NCBI GenBank assembly: GCA_010405405.1
Contig: MU004230.1
Location: forward strand, 951,744 to 1,015,743
Reading direction: 5' to 3'
DNA length: 64,000 nt
Source of the DNA: Microthyrium microscopicum
Lineage: Eukaryota > Ascomycota > Dothideomycetes > Microthyriales > Microthyriaceae
In this document: piece after piece, positions 1 through 11,367 of the stretch
Layout: every line of letters begins with the position of its first letter
Numbering within the stretch: position 1 is the stretch's first letter
Notes under the pieces: generated by a model
What the model saw: the letters and a program-made list of their open reading frames with translations, nothing else
Database searches by the model: none
Told to the model about the DNA's origin: nothing
Translations under genes and position numbers: made by a program

Positions 1-2907
1 TCCAACCTCGCGCAATAGTCGGGGCATTGCTTGACGGTAGGACATATGACCGGGCACAAATTCGGTGACATTGTAGTTCTCGACACCGGGAGTCTCGACG
101 GGTGCAAGCCCGGCAACACGGCTGATACCGCCACTGGTTGCACGGAAAAGATAGCCTTGCAGATGTTAGAATGTAACGTCAAAACAGCAAGATAGAACAC
201 ACCTAAAATCCAGTCATTTGTAGCATAGCCATTGACGAATCGACCGGATACAACCGACCGTAGTTTGACAAACTCATCCGCCTTCACTACGACAGGAGAG
301 CCAAACATGTAGACGTTTTGGATGATGCCGAATTGACCTCTCTTGGCAAGTTCTCGTAAACACGCATAGATTACACGAGATCCAAGCGAGAAGCCCACGA
401 GAGTTATTGGACGACTTCCGAGATTTCGGTCAATTAAGGAATCAGCAAGAATCAATCCAGCCAAGTCGCCTCTTGCCAAAGACACTGTCCAAGGGTTGTC
501 GATGAGATAGGCTAGCTTTGTCAGCACGATTGGCAATTGTAATGCTGCCATAAGAGCCACCAGAATTGTGCTACCCAGTACTTGTTGTAGGGCCTGGGTG
601 AGAGCCTCTGTCGCAAGAATGTTGATAGTGTCACCCATACTTTGGAGCATTTCTGGTTCCCAAAACACCGAGTATATATCACCCATGATCGGATCAACAG
701 TACTGAAAGGTAGCCGAACGTCATCTACCTTGCCTGTGAGCCATCCTGCAACAGTGACAATAAGGTTTACACGCTTATTGTTATGTAATGGCCTATACTC
801 AAAGGTTTGGACAGCGCCAGTTCGTCGTTCTGATGCCTTGAAGCCAATATTTGATCCAGTTACAATTCCCGTTGTTGTGATTATAGCCGCACCGCCTGCG
901 CCGGCGAGGAAGCTGCCAGTACCGGCTACACCAAAGGTGGTAAACCCAGCTGCAAGACCAGCGCCGATAACAGGGGCAAGTAGTCCAGCGGAAAGACCAA
1001 TGACGAGGCCACCTCCCACTGTGGCCAACCCCATCATGACGAGACGTTTGTTCCGGTTACGCTTTTTCCGATCCTCCATGTGTTCCTCTTCATTCCAGTT
1101 CTCTTTATTTGCTGCTTCTTGCATTTCAAGGGCATCTGTAACTCTCTTTTCGAATCGACAAATATCTTCGACCGAGACATCTAGATAGGATCCTATTAGT
1201 TCCAATAACCTTCTTGAGCGTGAGTCGTATATGGAATCGGCGATCAAAACAAGAAACAGGTCACAAAGAACAGTCCAGCGTATATCAACGTCAAGACTAC
1301 GAGCTTCAGAGAACTCGGACGGATCTTGTACTCTTGAGACTTCTTCATCTGCCGGCTCTTGCTGTTCTTCTTCTAATGCCATATTATTCTGATTGGGTTT
1401 GCTGTCGAGATCCTCATCATCGTCTCCGTATGAGTTCTCAAAGGTATTGGTCCGGGGACTTGAGCTACGACTTTTTTCAGATGTCGGGTATACAGAAAGC
1501 CCCTTGTCGGACAAGCCCTTTTCGGAACTTTTCCGGTCCTCTGACACGGCATCCACCGATAGACTGGACTCGGCAGCAGTCTCGGTCCTCATAGGATTTT
1601 TGACTCGAGCATTTTGCATCAATGAAGGTGTCATATCGGATGGCTGAACTCCGTGAGCAGCAAGTTGCTCGATCATGATCTGTTCTAAAATCATGTTAAT
1701 TGAGAGCATAACTTGACTCCGACGATTACTTACCAGCGGATTCAATCTCCATATGGCTGTACAATCTAACCATGATCTTTTGACTCCACATTGCCATGGC
1801 TTCTCTGGCAAGACTGAGGAACTTCTTCGTTTTGCGGCTTTTCTCAAACCTATCAAACTCCTTCATCATCTCAATCATCGCAAGACGCACGATACCAACA
1901 TAAGCGATACGCTGTGTTTCGGTCATGATAGTTTTCGTAGTTTGCATTTGCGCAACCTGTATAATATTAGCTCATCAGTCTTGCACTAGGCCAGCCTGTA
2001 TCTAAGTTGACCAAAACAGTTGCATCAAACAAGAGCAACATACCATGTCGCGTCCTTCCTCATCTTCATCCATCAGATTTGTACTTGGTTCCTTGAATAA
2101 ATAAGCTGTATTTTCGTCCATACTGGTGGCAGATTGAGCATCCTCGTCCAATTGTACTCGGGTATAACCCTTTCCAGCGCCACCTAGTTGTCCGTATTGA
2201 TTGGCCTCATCATCAGACTCTTCATGTTCTTTCGCCACAAGCTTTCCATCATCATTATATATGTTAAATGGCGCGAATGCCGGCATTGTTTGCCAATCTT
2301 CTTCCTTTTCCACTTCATCATCAACTTCTTTCATTGGTGCGAGCTGCTGATGAGACCATTCGGATGCGGTTTGTACGGTATGTTTTCCAGGTTGTATGGT
2401 AATTCCGTTTTCGACGTGAGGTGAAGCATCCTCAGGAATAACACCAGGGCCATCCTTCTCTTCAACGGGGGCCACCTTGTCTGCGACAGCATTTTGAGTT
2501 GGTGGTGTTTGAGACTTGGAGTCTGCCGTCTTGTCTGAGAGTTCTGATTTGGGTAATGCGCCCGTCGATGCCGGTGTCGCTGGGTTGATAATATTTGGTG
2601 ATTTGGTCGTCGAAAGTGTATTCAATGCTTCGGCGGATGATGTTGATGTGTTTCTAGTAATTGGAGCATCAACTTTCCCTTTTGATTCTACAGGCGTCTC
2701 TGGCGCATCTTCAAAATTCCCCTCAGACGAACCATCATCATCTTCTTCCACTACCTTTTTAGGTATAGCTTTCTTGATCGGCAATCCCCATTCGTCTATT
2801 TCCTGAAGGTTACTGGTGCTTTTGGGAGTGTCTTCAGCAATAACACCAGCCTTGGTGCCATTATCGTCAGATTTGTTGCTGTTAGCGGGTGGATCATCTG
2901 CGGGCAT
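1..2907 (-). CDS. MIL1: DUF726 / TMCO4-Mil1 family membrane lipase-like protein (3' end beyond window)
   Basis: Four exons read in frame on the minus strand: 2907-2044, 1956-1734, 1684-203 and 155-1, all with GT-AG borders and matching phase; the protein runs off the left edge after about 908 residues. The first ~290 residues are acidic and low complexity. A Gly/Ala-rich hydrophobic stretch follows (around 1080-870), then an alpha/beta-hydrolase-like region with the nucleophile-elbow motif GFSLGSRVIY near residue 790 and the motifs VYMFGSPVV and RFVNGYATNDWILGYLFR, typical of DUF726. Yeast Mil1 and human TMCO4 belong to this family; Mil1 binds the clathrin adaptor AP-1, but the enzymatic activity is poorly defined. 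It is divergent from USO1, sharing a 648-bp promoter. The family call is firm; the lipase activity is inferred from the motif. Confidence 0.9.
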
Positions 2908-3555
2908 GACGAAAAGAGTCGGACCGGGTAGCGCAGGAAAACATATGAGAGGATGTGGGGATGCGGAGGAGGGTCGGAATGGAGATGATGGTTTTGTGAT
3001 TAGAGAACAATGGTTGTAGAAGGAGTAGAGGAGTTGCTCAGGAGTAGCTCATGGTCTAGTGATCAATAGATTCTTGGCCGAGAGGGGTTTGCGAGTAAGA
3101 TTGGAGTCTGTAGTGTCTTTGAAGATCATGGTAATAATAATCACTAGACACTAGGCTAGCGCATTCAACCATCTGCAGTATTTAATACCAAAAACGTCTG
3201 TGCAAGGTAGGGCCGGTTCCTGAATCTCCGTATCGGCTAGACTTTCAACCGACATCTCGGAACTTCGGCTGTTAATGCTCAAGCATTTTGACAAGGGTAT
3301 CCCTGCTGATCTCAACATCGTGCCTGCTGGCCACTTTTTGACACAGCTTCAACACTGGCTGAAAGCTGCCATTCACTTGCACTGAAACTTCATATTTACT
3401 AGCCTTGTACAGAGATGTTTGTTTCTCTCTTACTCCTGTCTGTTTCTAGTTCTCTCAACATATGAAAGCGACCCTTTGCCTTCATATAACCTATGTCCTG
3501 CGGTATCACTCCTTCATCCTATCCGAACACATACACGTCCATGAACGTATAAATC
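2908..3555. other. Intergenic, divergent promoter region MIL1-like / USO1
   Basis: This stretch separates two divergently transcribed genes and should hold both promoters and 5' UTRs. I see no convincing ORF, RNA gene or repeat in it. Confidence 0.6.
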
Positions 3556-6500
3556 ATGTTGCGCATGTTGGAGGCGCAAGCGCCGAAACAGCAGACAGCA
3601 ACCGACACCATATCCACTCTAAGTAGTCGCCTCAATAATGCCACCCTCCTTGAGGATCGTCGCGCCGCCATACTTGGTCTTCGCAGTTTCGCAAAGGAGT
3701 ATCCTGCCTCCGTTGCCTCTGGATCCCTTCGAGGATTGATTGCATGCCTCACCAAAGACCTTGAAGATGTGGATACAATTAAAGTGGTTCTAGAGACTCT
3801 ATTGATGCTCTTCAACCCAAATGCCGACAGTCCAGAAGCGAGCGAAGAGATTGCGCTTTGGCTGGCAGACGAGTTCACTCAAGTTCGTAGTAGTCTTGCT
3901 ATCTCTGAGAGCTTTTGCTAACTCGCGCGCAGCGGCAAGATAATGTCAAAACCCTCCTAGATCTCCTCGAAACCTCCGATTTCTTTTCTCGATTATATGC
4001 CCTGAAACTCCTGGCAGCGTGCTTCGGAGCTCGACCAGAGAGAACCCAAGAATGCGTTCTGAATTCTGCTTTGGGAACGTCACGGCTCGTCGCGACATTA
4101 GAGGACTCGAGGGAGGCGGTACGAAATGGTGGGCATCATGGACCTGTACCCAACAGCGAGTGTCTAATAACATTCACAGAGGCACTCGAATTGCTAGGCA
4201 ATCTAACCCAATCATCCACCGAGCTACAGAAGCTTGTTGCTTTCGCAGGGACTTATGATCATTTGTTTCAACTTTTAGAGCAAGAGGGAGGACTTCAAGA
4301 TGGTGGCATAATCGTGCAAGATTGCTTGATCTTACTTGCCAACCTCGTTCGACAGGTCAGTTTAATGAGAAAGTGTAGCGATCAGAATAGCAACAGCTCT
4401 TACGCTCTGTTGTTGCTGTTGTCTTGCTTGGAATGGGATTAAAAGCTAATGAAGTGAGCTAGAATTCTTCTAATCAATCACTGTTCCGAGAAAGTGGTTG
4501 CGTCTCAAAACTATCCAATGTTATAAAATCCGCCTACACGAAACCAGCAAATGGCGAAAATGCGACCGAAGAGTTCCCGAATCCTCAACGAGATAGGAAT
4601 GTTTGGGGCTTGCTGGCGGTAATCAGGCTCTTCCTGGTGAGTGGAAGCGTGGGGACCAATATCAATCAGCGGTCCTTTCAACAAAGTGGTATTTTACAAC
4701 AGGTTTTGGATCTTGCATTTAGAGATGCAACTGATGCTCCAATAAGATCCGAAGCTCTATACACCTGTGCCGACATGATACGCGGGAATCCAGATCTACA
4801 GGCTGGCTTTGCTCAGTTTGTGGTCCCGGTAATAGGAGATTCAGAGCATGTTCCTCAGCAAAATGGAGCAACAAACGGTGTACTCAAAGCACATGTTATT
4901 GATGCACTCCTGAATCTGGTAATTGCCGCTAACGACACGCCTTTTAATATTCGCCTCGCAGCATGCGAATGTATCAAGGGTTATATAACAAACCATACAG
5001 AGATCCGACTACATTTTCTGAGCCATGCCATCAATGGTCACGTTTCCGGGGAAGACGAGACAGCAAACATTCTATCCGAACTTTTGGGGGAAAAGTCGGG
5101 TGCTTCAGGGGACCCATCTCGAACCTGGTTTGCTGCCGTCATTGCGCTTCATCTGATATGGGATGATGCACAGGCCAAGAAAGCACTCATGGATGTATCC
5201 GAGGGAGATGCAAGTCGCGGAGAGGAAGTTGTGACTTGTATCCAAACACTCTCAGGGCACCTCATTGCTGGAATCCAACGAGATGATGATGAGCGGACGC
5301 TTATAGCGTATCTGATGCTCCTATGTGGACTGCTTTACGAAACACCGGCAGCTGTAGATGATTTCCTTGGAGAAGGCAGTTCGTTACAAGCGCTGATACA
5401 AGCTGTCTCACAACCATCATCTTCTGCCGTCCTTGTCAAAGGTCTTTGCGCTCTTTTGATAGGCATATTGTATGAATACTCGACAAAAGACTCGCCGGTG
5501 CCTCGACGAAAGCTACAGTCTCTCTTAGTTTCCAGTATGGGCCGAGAGCGGTACTTACAGGCGTTGAACAGTTTTCGATCTCACCCTTTTGTCCGCGATT
5601 ACGAGGTCTTTATACAAGGAAGTGCAGCTCCAGGTACGTTTTGCTTCGAGGCATTGTCATTATGCCGTTCGTCCGTATAATTTTCGGAAAAAACAACCGC
5701 TAAGACTGATCAGGCCCGTCATCGGAACTACCTCCATACGCATATTTCGACTCAATGTTTGTTGAATTCTTGAAGGACAATTTTAGTCGATTCAGTAGGG
5801 CGATTGATCGCGATCCCGGTATTGAAATCCAGGTTGGATCCAAAGAAAACGGAGTCGATCGGGAACTCGTCGATTCACTGCGATCCCAGATCGAGGAGGG
5901 CAATCAGTCTTTAGAGAAAGTCGAGTCTCAAATCTTAGACTTGGAGCAAAAGCTGGACCAGGCACAAGCAACACACCGTAGAGACGTGGAAACCTCACAA
6001 TCAGAGATACAGCGATTGACACAGATAAACAGTAGCATTCAACGAGAAAGCGAAGAGGCCTTGACTCAGAAAGACGCAGATCATTCTGCAGCTCTGAACG
6101 AGTTGCAATTGACTTCCTCGCGTCAAATCCAAGATCTTCAATCTCAGCTGAACGCAGCTCGCAAGGCCGCTGCAGAGGAGTCGGAACGTACAAAACAATA
6201 CTACGATCGACAGCTATCGCAGGCTCGAAGTGGGAAGACTAATATCGAAGCCAGACTTACCAATGTCCAAAAATCTCTGGATGACATGACTAAAACGCAT
6301 GGCGAATCACAAAAGACCATCGCTGATCTGCAGAGCGAGAACAAGTCATGGAAACGAGCCATTGATTCATTAAAGGCAGCCTCAGAAAAGAAGGATAAGC
6401 AACTTCAAGACCTGCGAGATGATATGAAGAAGCAAGTCAGTGAATTGCAGGCTGCTGTCAAGGCGCACAAGGAAACTGCGGAGGATGAAAGAACTAAAGT

Positions 6501-6807
6501 GTCCATGCTAGAGAAGGAAGTGTCCGAGCTTGAAGCAGCGTCAAAAAAGAGTAAGGAAGATCTCGCCAAGTCTAAGAAGGATTATAGTTCGAAGGAGGAG
6601 GAACGCAAAGCTGCACAAACAGAACTGGACGATCTCTTCCTCATGTTACAAGATATTGAGGAGAAGAGATCAAAAGACAAAGTAGGTGGCTGTGCCGTGA
6701 GCTTTTATACCATGTACTAACCGACACAGAAACGACTAAAAGCGCTTGGCCAGGAAGTCTCAGATGATGAGGATGACGAGGACGAAGAGGATGAAGATGA
6801 AGAATAA
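3556..6807 (+). CDS. USO1: General vesicular transport factor Uso1/p115
   Basis: Five exons join in phase: 3556-3882, 3933-4355, 4463-5633, 5714-6681 and 6730-6807, giving 988 aa. Residues ~1-640 form an all-helical armadillo-like head with the conserved fungal opening TATDTISTLSSRLNNATL and LEDRRAAILGLRSFAKE. Residues ~695-960 are a continuous heptad-rich coiled coil. The last ~15 residues are almost only Asp and Glu (SDDEDDEDEEDEDEE), like the acidic tail of p115. Uso1 is a dimeric tether that captures ER-derived COPII vesicles at the cis-Golgi with Rab1/Ypt1 and SNAREs. The protein is much shorter than yeast Uso1 (about 1,790 aa) and close to animal p115, as usual in filamentous fungi. The start could instead be the Met at 3565; the homologous region begins immediately after it. 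Confidence 0.95.
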
Positions 6808-7322
6808 GGGTTGGAATCGACGGAGGTTCTCTTTCCAGTGGATCTAGACTGTCAAGTCAATCTTCGAACTCTTCGTTTCCGGCTGTGAGACCGGTCATCC
6901 ATGGCATAGCTAGCGCTGGACGGACACATCGATGTATATGTTCTTTATTTGCTGCCTGTGGTTTCAGATACCGAAGCTTCATTCCGGTACTGCAATAATT
7001 CCGAAGCACTTTGCAGACCCTTTCTGGAGTTGTACCTAGGAAGGGCCGATGATATATCTATACAAAAAGCAGCGTTAGTAAGCTCTCCTCCTACAGTGGT
7101 GAAATGCAGTCAACAAGTGAAAAATTGCTTTCAGAGAGAAGATTATAGTCGCCAAATCTAACCAGCTTCAAGAGCGGCTATTGTCTGTCTAAGGATGACT
7201 AGTTTTCTTTCATCATGAAGGTCAAGTATAACAATAAGGAATGGCTGCGCAACGTACCTTGACCAAATGTTCTAAGCATCTGTAGAAGCTGATAGAGCAG
7301 TTTTCAGGATGGTAATATGAGC
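6808..7322. other. Intergenic, convergent 3' regions
   Basis: The stretch lies between the stop codons of USO1 and the DUF3807 gene, which converge. It probably consists of the two 3' UTRs. No coding sequence or repeat is supported. Confidence 0.5.
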
Positions 7323-7907
7323 CTAGTAATCCAATTCGAGAGTCTCGGTTTTGATTTCATCCGCTTCCCGGCATATTCTTCGAAAAGTTCTTTCTTCTCC
7401 ATCACCCTTGAAATTCTTTGCCTTGCGCTTGGGAGGTTTGTAAAATTGCTTCTGGCCGGATTTCTCTGGCAAGTCCGCTTCCGACGTTACTGCAATCTTA
7501 GACTTTCCAGACCGCGCAGGGGCAGATCGAAGTAGGGTCTTTATGGGAGCTGATTTGAGCGCATTCACAGGCTTTTGAACCTTTTCTGAACCAGATTCTA
7601 GTGTAGATGGTGTTCCTTCTTCGCTCAGCTCGTCGTTTTCCATTGCGCGGCGGTGTTTCCGAAGTAATTCTTGAAGCTCGCTATGCCGGAATATAGCGAC
7701 CTGTTCGTCCGTCAAGGTGCGCTTCGTTCCATCTGGATAGTGACCCAGCCCGTCATCTTCATATGATTCGATTGCAGGCTCCGGTACGACAGCTGTAGGG
7801 AAGTGGTTTAGATGAAAGGATTGCAGATCAGCCTATGTTCTGTTAGCCAAGTTCGGTAAAACGTTGAATGAGGATGAACTGACAAGTGTAACCGTTGGCG
7901 CGGTCAT
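7323..7907 (-). CDS. DUF3807 family protein
   Basis: Two exons: a 24-nt first exon (7907-7884, MTAPTVTL) and 7832-7323, giving 177 aa. The start was chosen because MTAPTVTL joins in phase to ADLQSFHLNHFP, the usual N-terminal motif of this fungal family, and the intron has GTCAGT and CATAG borders. The C-terminus ERTFRRICREADEIKTETLE is the second family signature, preceded by a Lys/Arg-rich, disordered-looking segment that could be a nuclear signal (inference). The function of DUF3807 proteins is unknown. The gene is divergent from the FAS1 gene; a MITE lies 180 bp upstream of its start codon. Confidence 0.88.
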
Positions 7908-8745
7908 TGCGCCAACTCTCAAGTGAGTATGAATAACTGGGCTTGCATGTCAAGCTGTGTTCATGCACGGATACCAGCTCCTGTGATAAATGGAGTTCAA
8001 AATTTCCGGCCAGCCAGTGATTTTTTGAATTGGAGGTAGCTGATCGATGGATCAAGATGCAGTTGAAACTTGAGGATTTGAAAATACAGTGCTGCCAGGG
8101 TTCTGTTGTCCCCCCCCTAAAAATATGAAATGGCGCTTCAGGGCCTGATTGGAGGGCGAGAAGATCTAAAGAGTGCGTTAGTATGTAAATTTGTTAGCGT
8201 AGCCCCTTAGATTAATCTTGCCAACTCCATCTACTTCCTATGTTACAATGTTATCTGTTCTGAAGCTAAACCTTTATTAGATACTGTTAATTCTACTGTT
8301 TTAATGCATCTTAAAGCTAGTAGCGAGTAGTAATTCAGGCTTAGAATTCACTTTCTACGTTGCTGGCACGGCTTCAATAGCGAGCCAAAATGTAGTATTT
8401 AGGAAGGATGGTTTGAAGGGGCTGCTAATGGGCCGCGACCGGGAGGCGCCCTACAAATTTGCACTGTAACGCCCATCCTGTCCCGCACATCTACCCAATT
8501 ACGTCGTGTTCCCCAAACTTCTTAAATCGATGGGGGGACAACAGAACCCTGGCAGCACTGTAGCTCGCAGCAGGCAGCAAGGATCGAGCTCTAGATCGCG
8601 CGGTAAATACGCTAGCACTATATAGGTTAGACTGACGTCAGGCTGTATCCCGTTCCCCTCTGCGCATGCGGCTTTAGTGCACAATGCGAGTTCTAAGCAG
8701 TCGTGGCAGTGAGTAGCTTTACTTCCGCAACCTTGAAACACGATC
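7908..8745. other. Divergent promoter region carrying a MITE
   Basis: This region separates the divergent DUF3807 and FAS1 genes. Its centre (8087-8560) is the MITE described separately; only about 180 bp remain on each side for the native promoters. No ORF is supported. Confidence 0.6.
8087..8560. mobile_element. 474-bp MITE of the Tc1/mariner type (TA target site)
   Basis: The element begins CAGTGCTGCCAGGG and ends with the exact reverse complement. The terminal inverted repeats are perfect over 29 bp (8087-8115 against 8532-8560), ending inward in a run of C (left) or G (right). Both ends are flanked by TA (8085-8086 and 8561-8562), the target-site duplication of Tc1/mariner/pogo elements. 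There is no ORF, and no similarity between the two halves beyond the repeats, so this is a non-autonomous deletion-type element. The perfect ends suggest recent movement. No transposase source with these ends lies in this window. Confidence 0.88.
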
Positions 8746-9359
8746 ATGCATAGTATCGTCTATCTAGCTCTATTCATTTCGGTACTCCCTGTCTCCAAAG
8801 CTCAGCTCATTGTGCCTGCCATCTTCCCAGCACAATTTCCAATGGATTCCCCAGACAGCACCCTCGCCGACCGCATACCCCGCGAGAATCGCATACAGAT
8901 ATTTTCTTCCCTTCTTCGCGATGTAGATTCGGCATGGGGCCAATTGTCTGATCCGGCGAAATACTGCGTTGTACTTGCGCCAACCAATCCAGCTCTACAT
9001 GCGTTACCAAGCAAACCGTGGAAAGAGGGGCCAGACGTTGAAGCGTACGGAGAACAGGCATATGAAGGAGAGGCTGGAATCACACGGGCAAATAATAATC
9101 TCAAGAGCTTCGTAGAGAGACATGTTGTTCTAGCCAAGGACTGGCGGGAAGGACAGAAGGCTAAGACTATTTCTGGTCTAGAGGTTTGGTGGGAACAGAA
9201 AGATTCAAGCAAAGTGGTGAGTTGAAACTTTGCTGTTCATCGTATGACTATGTTAACTGGTCTATGAAGATCCAACCTGGTGATATAAAAGTTGTAGCTA
9301 CTGCCGACGAGGCTAGTAACGGCGAGGTGTGGATTCTCGACAGCGTGGTAGGGAAGTAA
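8746..9359 (+). CDS. Secreted FAS1 (fasciclin) domain protein
   Basis: Two exons (8746-9216 and 9270-9359) encode 186 aa. Residues 1-19 are a signal peptide ending in VSKAQ. The rest is one FAS1-like domain: an early segment with FSSLLRDVDSAW and VVLAPTNPALHAL, the central FVERHVVL box (the H1/H2-like motif of FAS1) and the closing VWILDSVVG. Single-FAS1 fungal proteins of this size occur in secretory or vacuolar compartments; their role is not well known and adhesion is the family's general theme. There is no GPI signal. The MITE ends 185 bp upstream of the start codon and could contribute promoter sequence (inference). Confidence 0.85.
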
Positions 9360-9533
9360 AAGTCCTGAAGCATGTACAGCAGGGAATAATGTTATGAATA
9401 TACGAAGGTTTATCATTTTAGGGTGGTGATGAATCTAGGCATCTGATACCTTGGGCTATTTAAGGCGGTCTTCCATGCAGTAGAGGATCCTTCCTCGTCC
9501 AACCACATGCTCTTATGAAGCTTGCGATAGATA

Positions 9534-10204
9534 TCAATTGCGCAGGTCTTCAACATAATCGTACACCAAGCGAGCTCGGACGACCTTATCTCCCTTTTTG
9601 ACCACAACTCGACGGACGTTTTTGCGAACACCGTCAACAAGCGCGAATCCCCACACTTGACGAGCAGTCCAGCCGTTGCCCTGGCTCTCAACCGTACCGT
9701 CGATGAATGTCTCAGTGGCATCAATCCAGCCATCCTTGACAAACGTATTGTCTTCATCGTCCCCGAGGTCAGAAAGCTTGCGCCATTGCGTATAGCCTGG
9801 TTTCATGATTAGTAACAACCACCAATGATGTGTTCTCAACATACCCTTGACATGGCCGAATACGTGGTCTTCGTGATCTGTCCAGAGCTTTTCGTCGCCT
9901 TGAGGGATTGAGCGCTTCTCTTCTGTGCCTTTGATTCCAGCGGCGCCTGGCTGTACGATATCGATGTGTTCGATGCCCTCCTCATCTGTGTATTGTTTGA
10001 CGATCAGAGTGACAGTCATCATGCCAATGGCTTTGCGAATAATCCAGCCAATGCCTTGCTATGCCTTGTATGAGTTTCGAAGAGTAAGGGGCGCAGCTAT
10101 GCACTTACAAGCTGCAGAATAGGATCGACGGGGTCGCTTTGGGTCTTGTTCATGGTCCATTTGCCGTTGAGGTCTTTGATGGTGCGCTTCTCTGGAGCAG
10201 CCAT
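9534..10204 (-). CDS. Small calycin/lipocalin-like conserved fungal protein
   Basis: Three exons (10204-10109, 10058-9845 and 9796-9534) give 190 aa beginning MAAPEKRTIKDLNGKWTMNK. The sequence has the lipocalin-style opening DLNGKW, then alternating beta-strand segments (MMTVTLIVKQYT, HIDIVQPGAAG, VRRVVVKKGDKVVRARLVY). There is no signal peptide. I recognise this as a fungal family usually described as calycin-like; the ligand and role are unknown. The second intron (48 nt) is a multiple of three and has no stop, so its retention would insert 16 residues without shifting the frame. The start codon is supported by conservation of the first exon. Lipocalin membership is a fold-level inference. 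Confidence 0.82.
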
Positions 10205-10639
10205 GATGTCAGTCTGGTTTGTATGTTTACTGAAGGATGACTGTTCTGTATGGATATGAGATTGAGAAGTTCGTAAATGTTGGAGGTTGTGGTGAATTGA
10301 TTGCTAGGCAACTGAGCAAGGCGACTGAAGATGATTTGACTGCCACTGTGAGCAGGTACCAACGGCAATGACGTGGAATAGTATTGGGAAAGAACAGACA
10401 GTAGGAGCGGGCACGTCACATTTAAATTAAAGACCGACTTGACATTGAATAGCGACTACTGGACTCTGGAGCATGTGCCTGCGTGTCCCATATGAAAGCT
10501 GGGGCAAGATGACTGCGGGGGGTAGGGTAACGACCGAGGTGTCAAAAGTAAGAGCTTGCGGCCTTGTGAGCTTGTGAGCTGTAAGAGTAGCTCTCGTGCT
10601 TGCTTCGTCACTACCTAGTCACCACAGGCTTGAGGCTTC

Positions 10640-10667
10640 AGATACTACAGTAGTATCTGTAGTATCT
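10640..10667. repeat. Perfect 11-bp inverted repeat, hairpin-forming
   Basis: AGATACTACAG (10640-10650) and CTGTAGTATCT (10657-10667) are exact reverse complements separated by 6 bp; the centre also contains the palindrome ACTACAGTAGT. It lies mid-promoter. Function unknown. Confidence 0.7.
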
Positions 10668-11245
10668 CGATCTGGTCGGTACGGCCGAACTGTTACTGCT
10701 GGTGGGGACTTACTTCCTTGATCATCTAGCCATATCAAGGTATGGTGAGAATTTGAAAAGTCTCAACGATTGCATTCTGCTAGGCAGTAAAGGCAGTTCA
10801 TTCGAATATTTAAACCAAGCACTTTTTGAAGCTGTTCTATTCAGGCCTGGCTTGAGGGAGCATCGAACACCAACCCTGATCCACAATTCAGATCTGATGT
10901 ATTGGAACCCATGAGCGATAGTGGTGGGCTCAACGAGTCAACGTTGAACGAGTTTCGGCTTTGTGTGAATCACTGAAGTTAGAGACCTGTGTAGGCGGGT
11001 CGTTCGTGGATCTTATGCTTCCATCAGTAAAAGGCTGCTCCAGATATCGTTCCCGCATGACAGTCTAATAGGACTACAAAGGGCACTCTGCATAGAGCCA
11101 CAGTCGAGATCAGTAGTGAGAAACATTGAAGGAGGAATGGCGATTGAAAAGGAGTAACCAGCAGCCAGTTACATTACGATGTTGCAGATAAGATAAGATG
11201 AATTCTTGAGGAGGGGCAATAGAGCAATTAAGTCGCGTCTCCTGT

Positions 11246-11251
11246 ACGCGT
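11246..11251. promoter_or_regulatory. ACGCGT (MCB-type) box upstream of RFC2
   Basis: ACGCGT is the core bound by the MBF G1/S transcription complex, which drives DNA-replication genes in yeasts. This copy lies about 115 bp upstream of the RFC2 start codon, as expected for a functional site. The match is exact; binding in this organism is inferred. Confidence 0.5.
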
Positions 11252-11367
11252 AAGTTCGCGTCCAACTGCAGTGCTGCACTGTCCGATCTCAAAGTTCAAG
11301 AAATCACCAACTGCACGAAAAGTTCAGAGCGCGCGTCGACTCTATATACGGGCTATCCAGGTCCGAG

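Larger units (their letters stand above)
10205..11367. other. Intergenic, divergent promoter region calycin-like / RFC2
   Basis: About 1.16 kb between divergent genes. It contains a short hairpin (10640-10667) and, close to RFC2, an ACGCGT box (11246-11251). A 70-codon open frame at 10702-10914 has no recognisable content and is not annotated. Confidence 0.5.

Noticed and set aside
9413-9757. 114-codon minus-strand frame below the calycin-like gene
   Set aside because: It overlaps the well-supported last exon of the calycin-like gene in a different frame.
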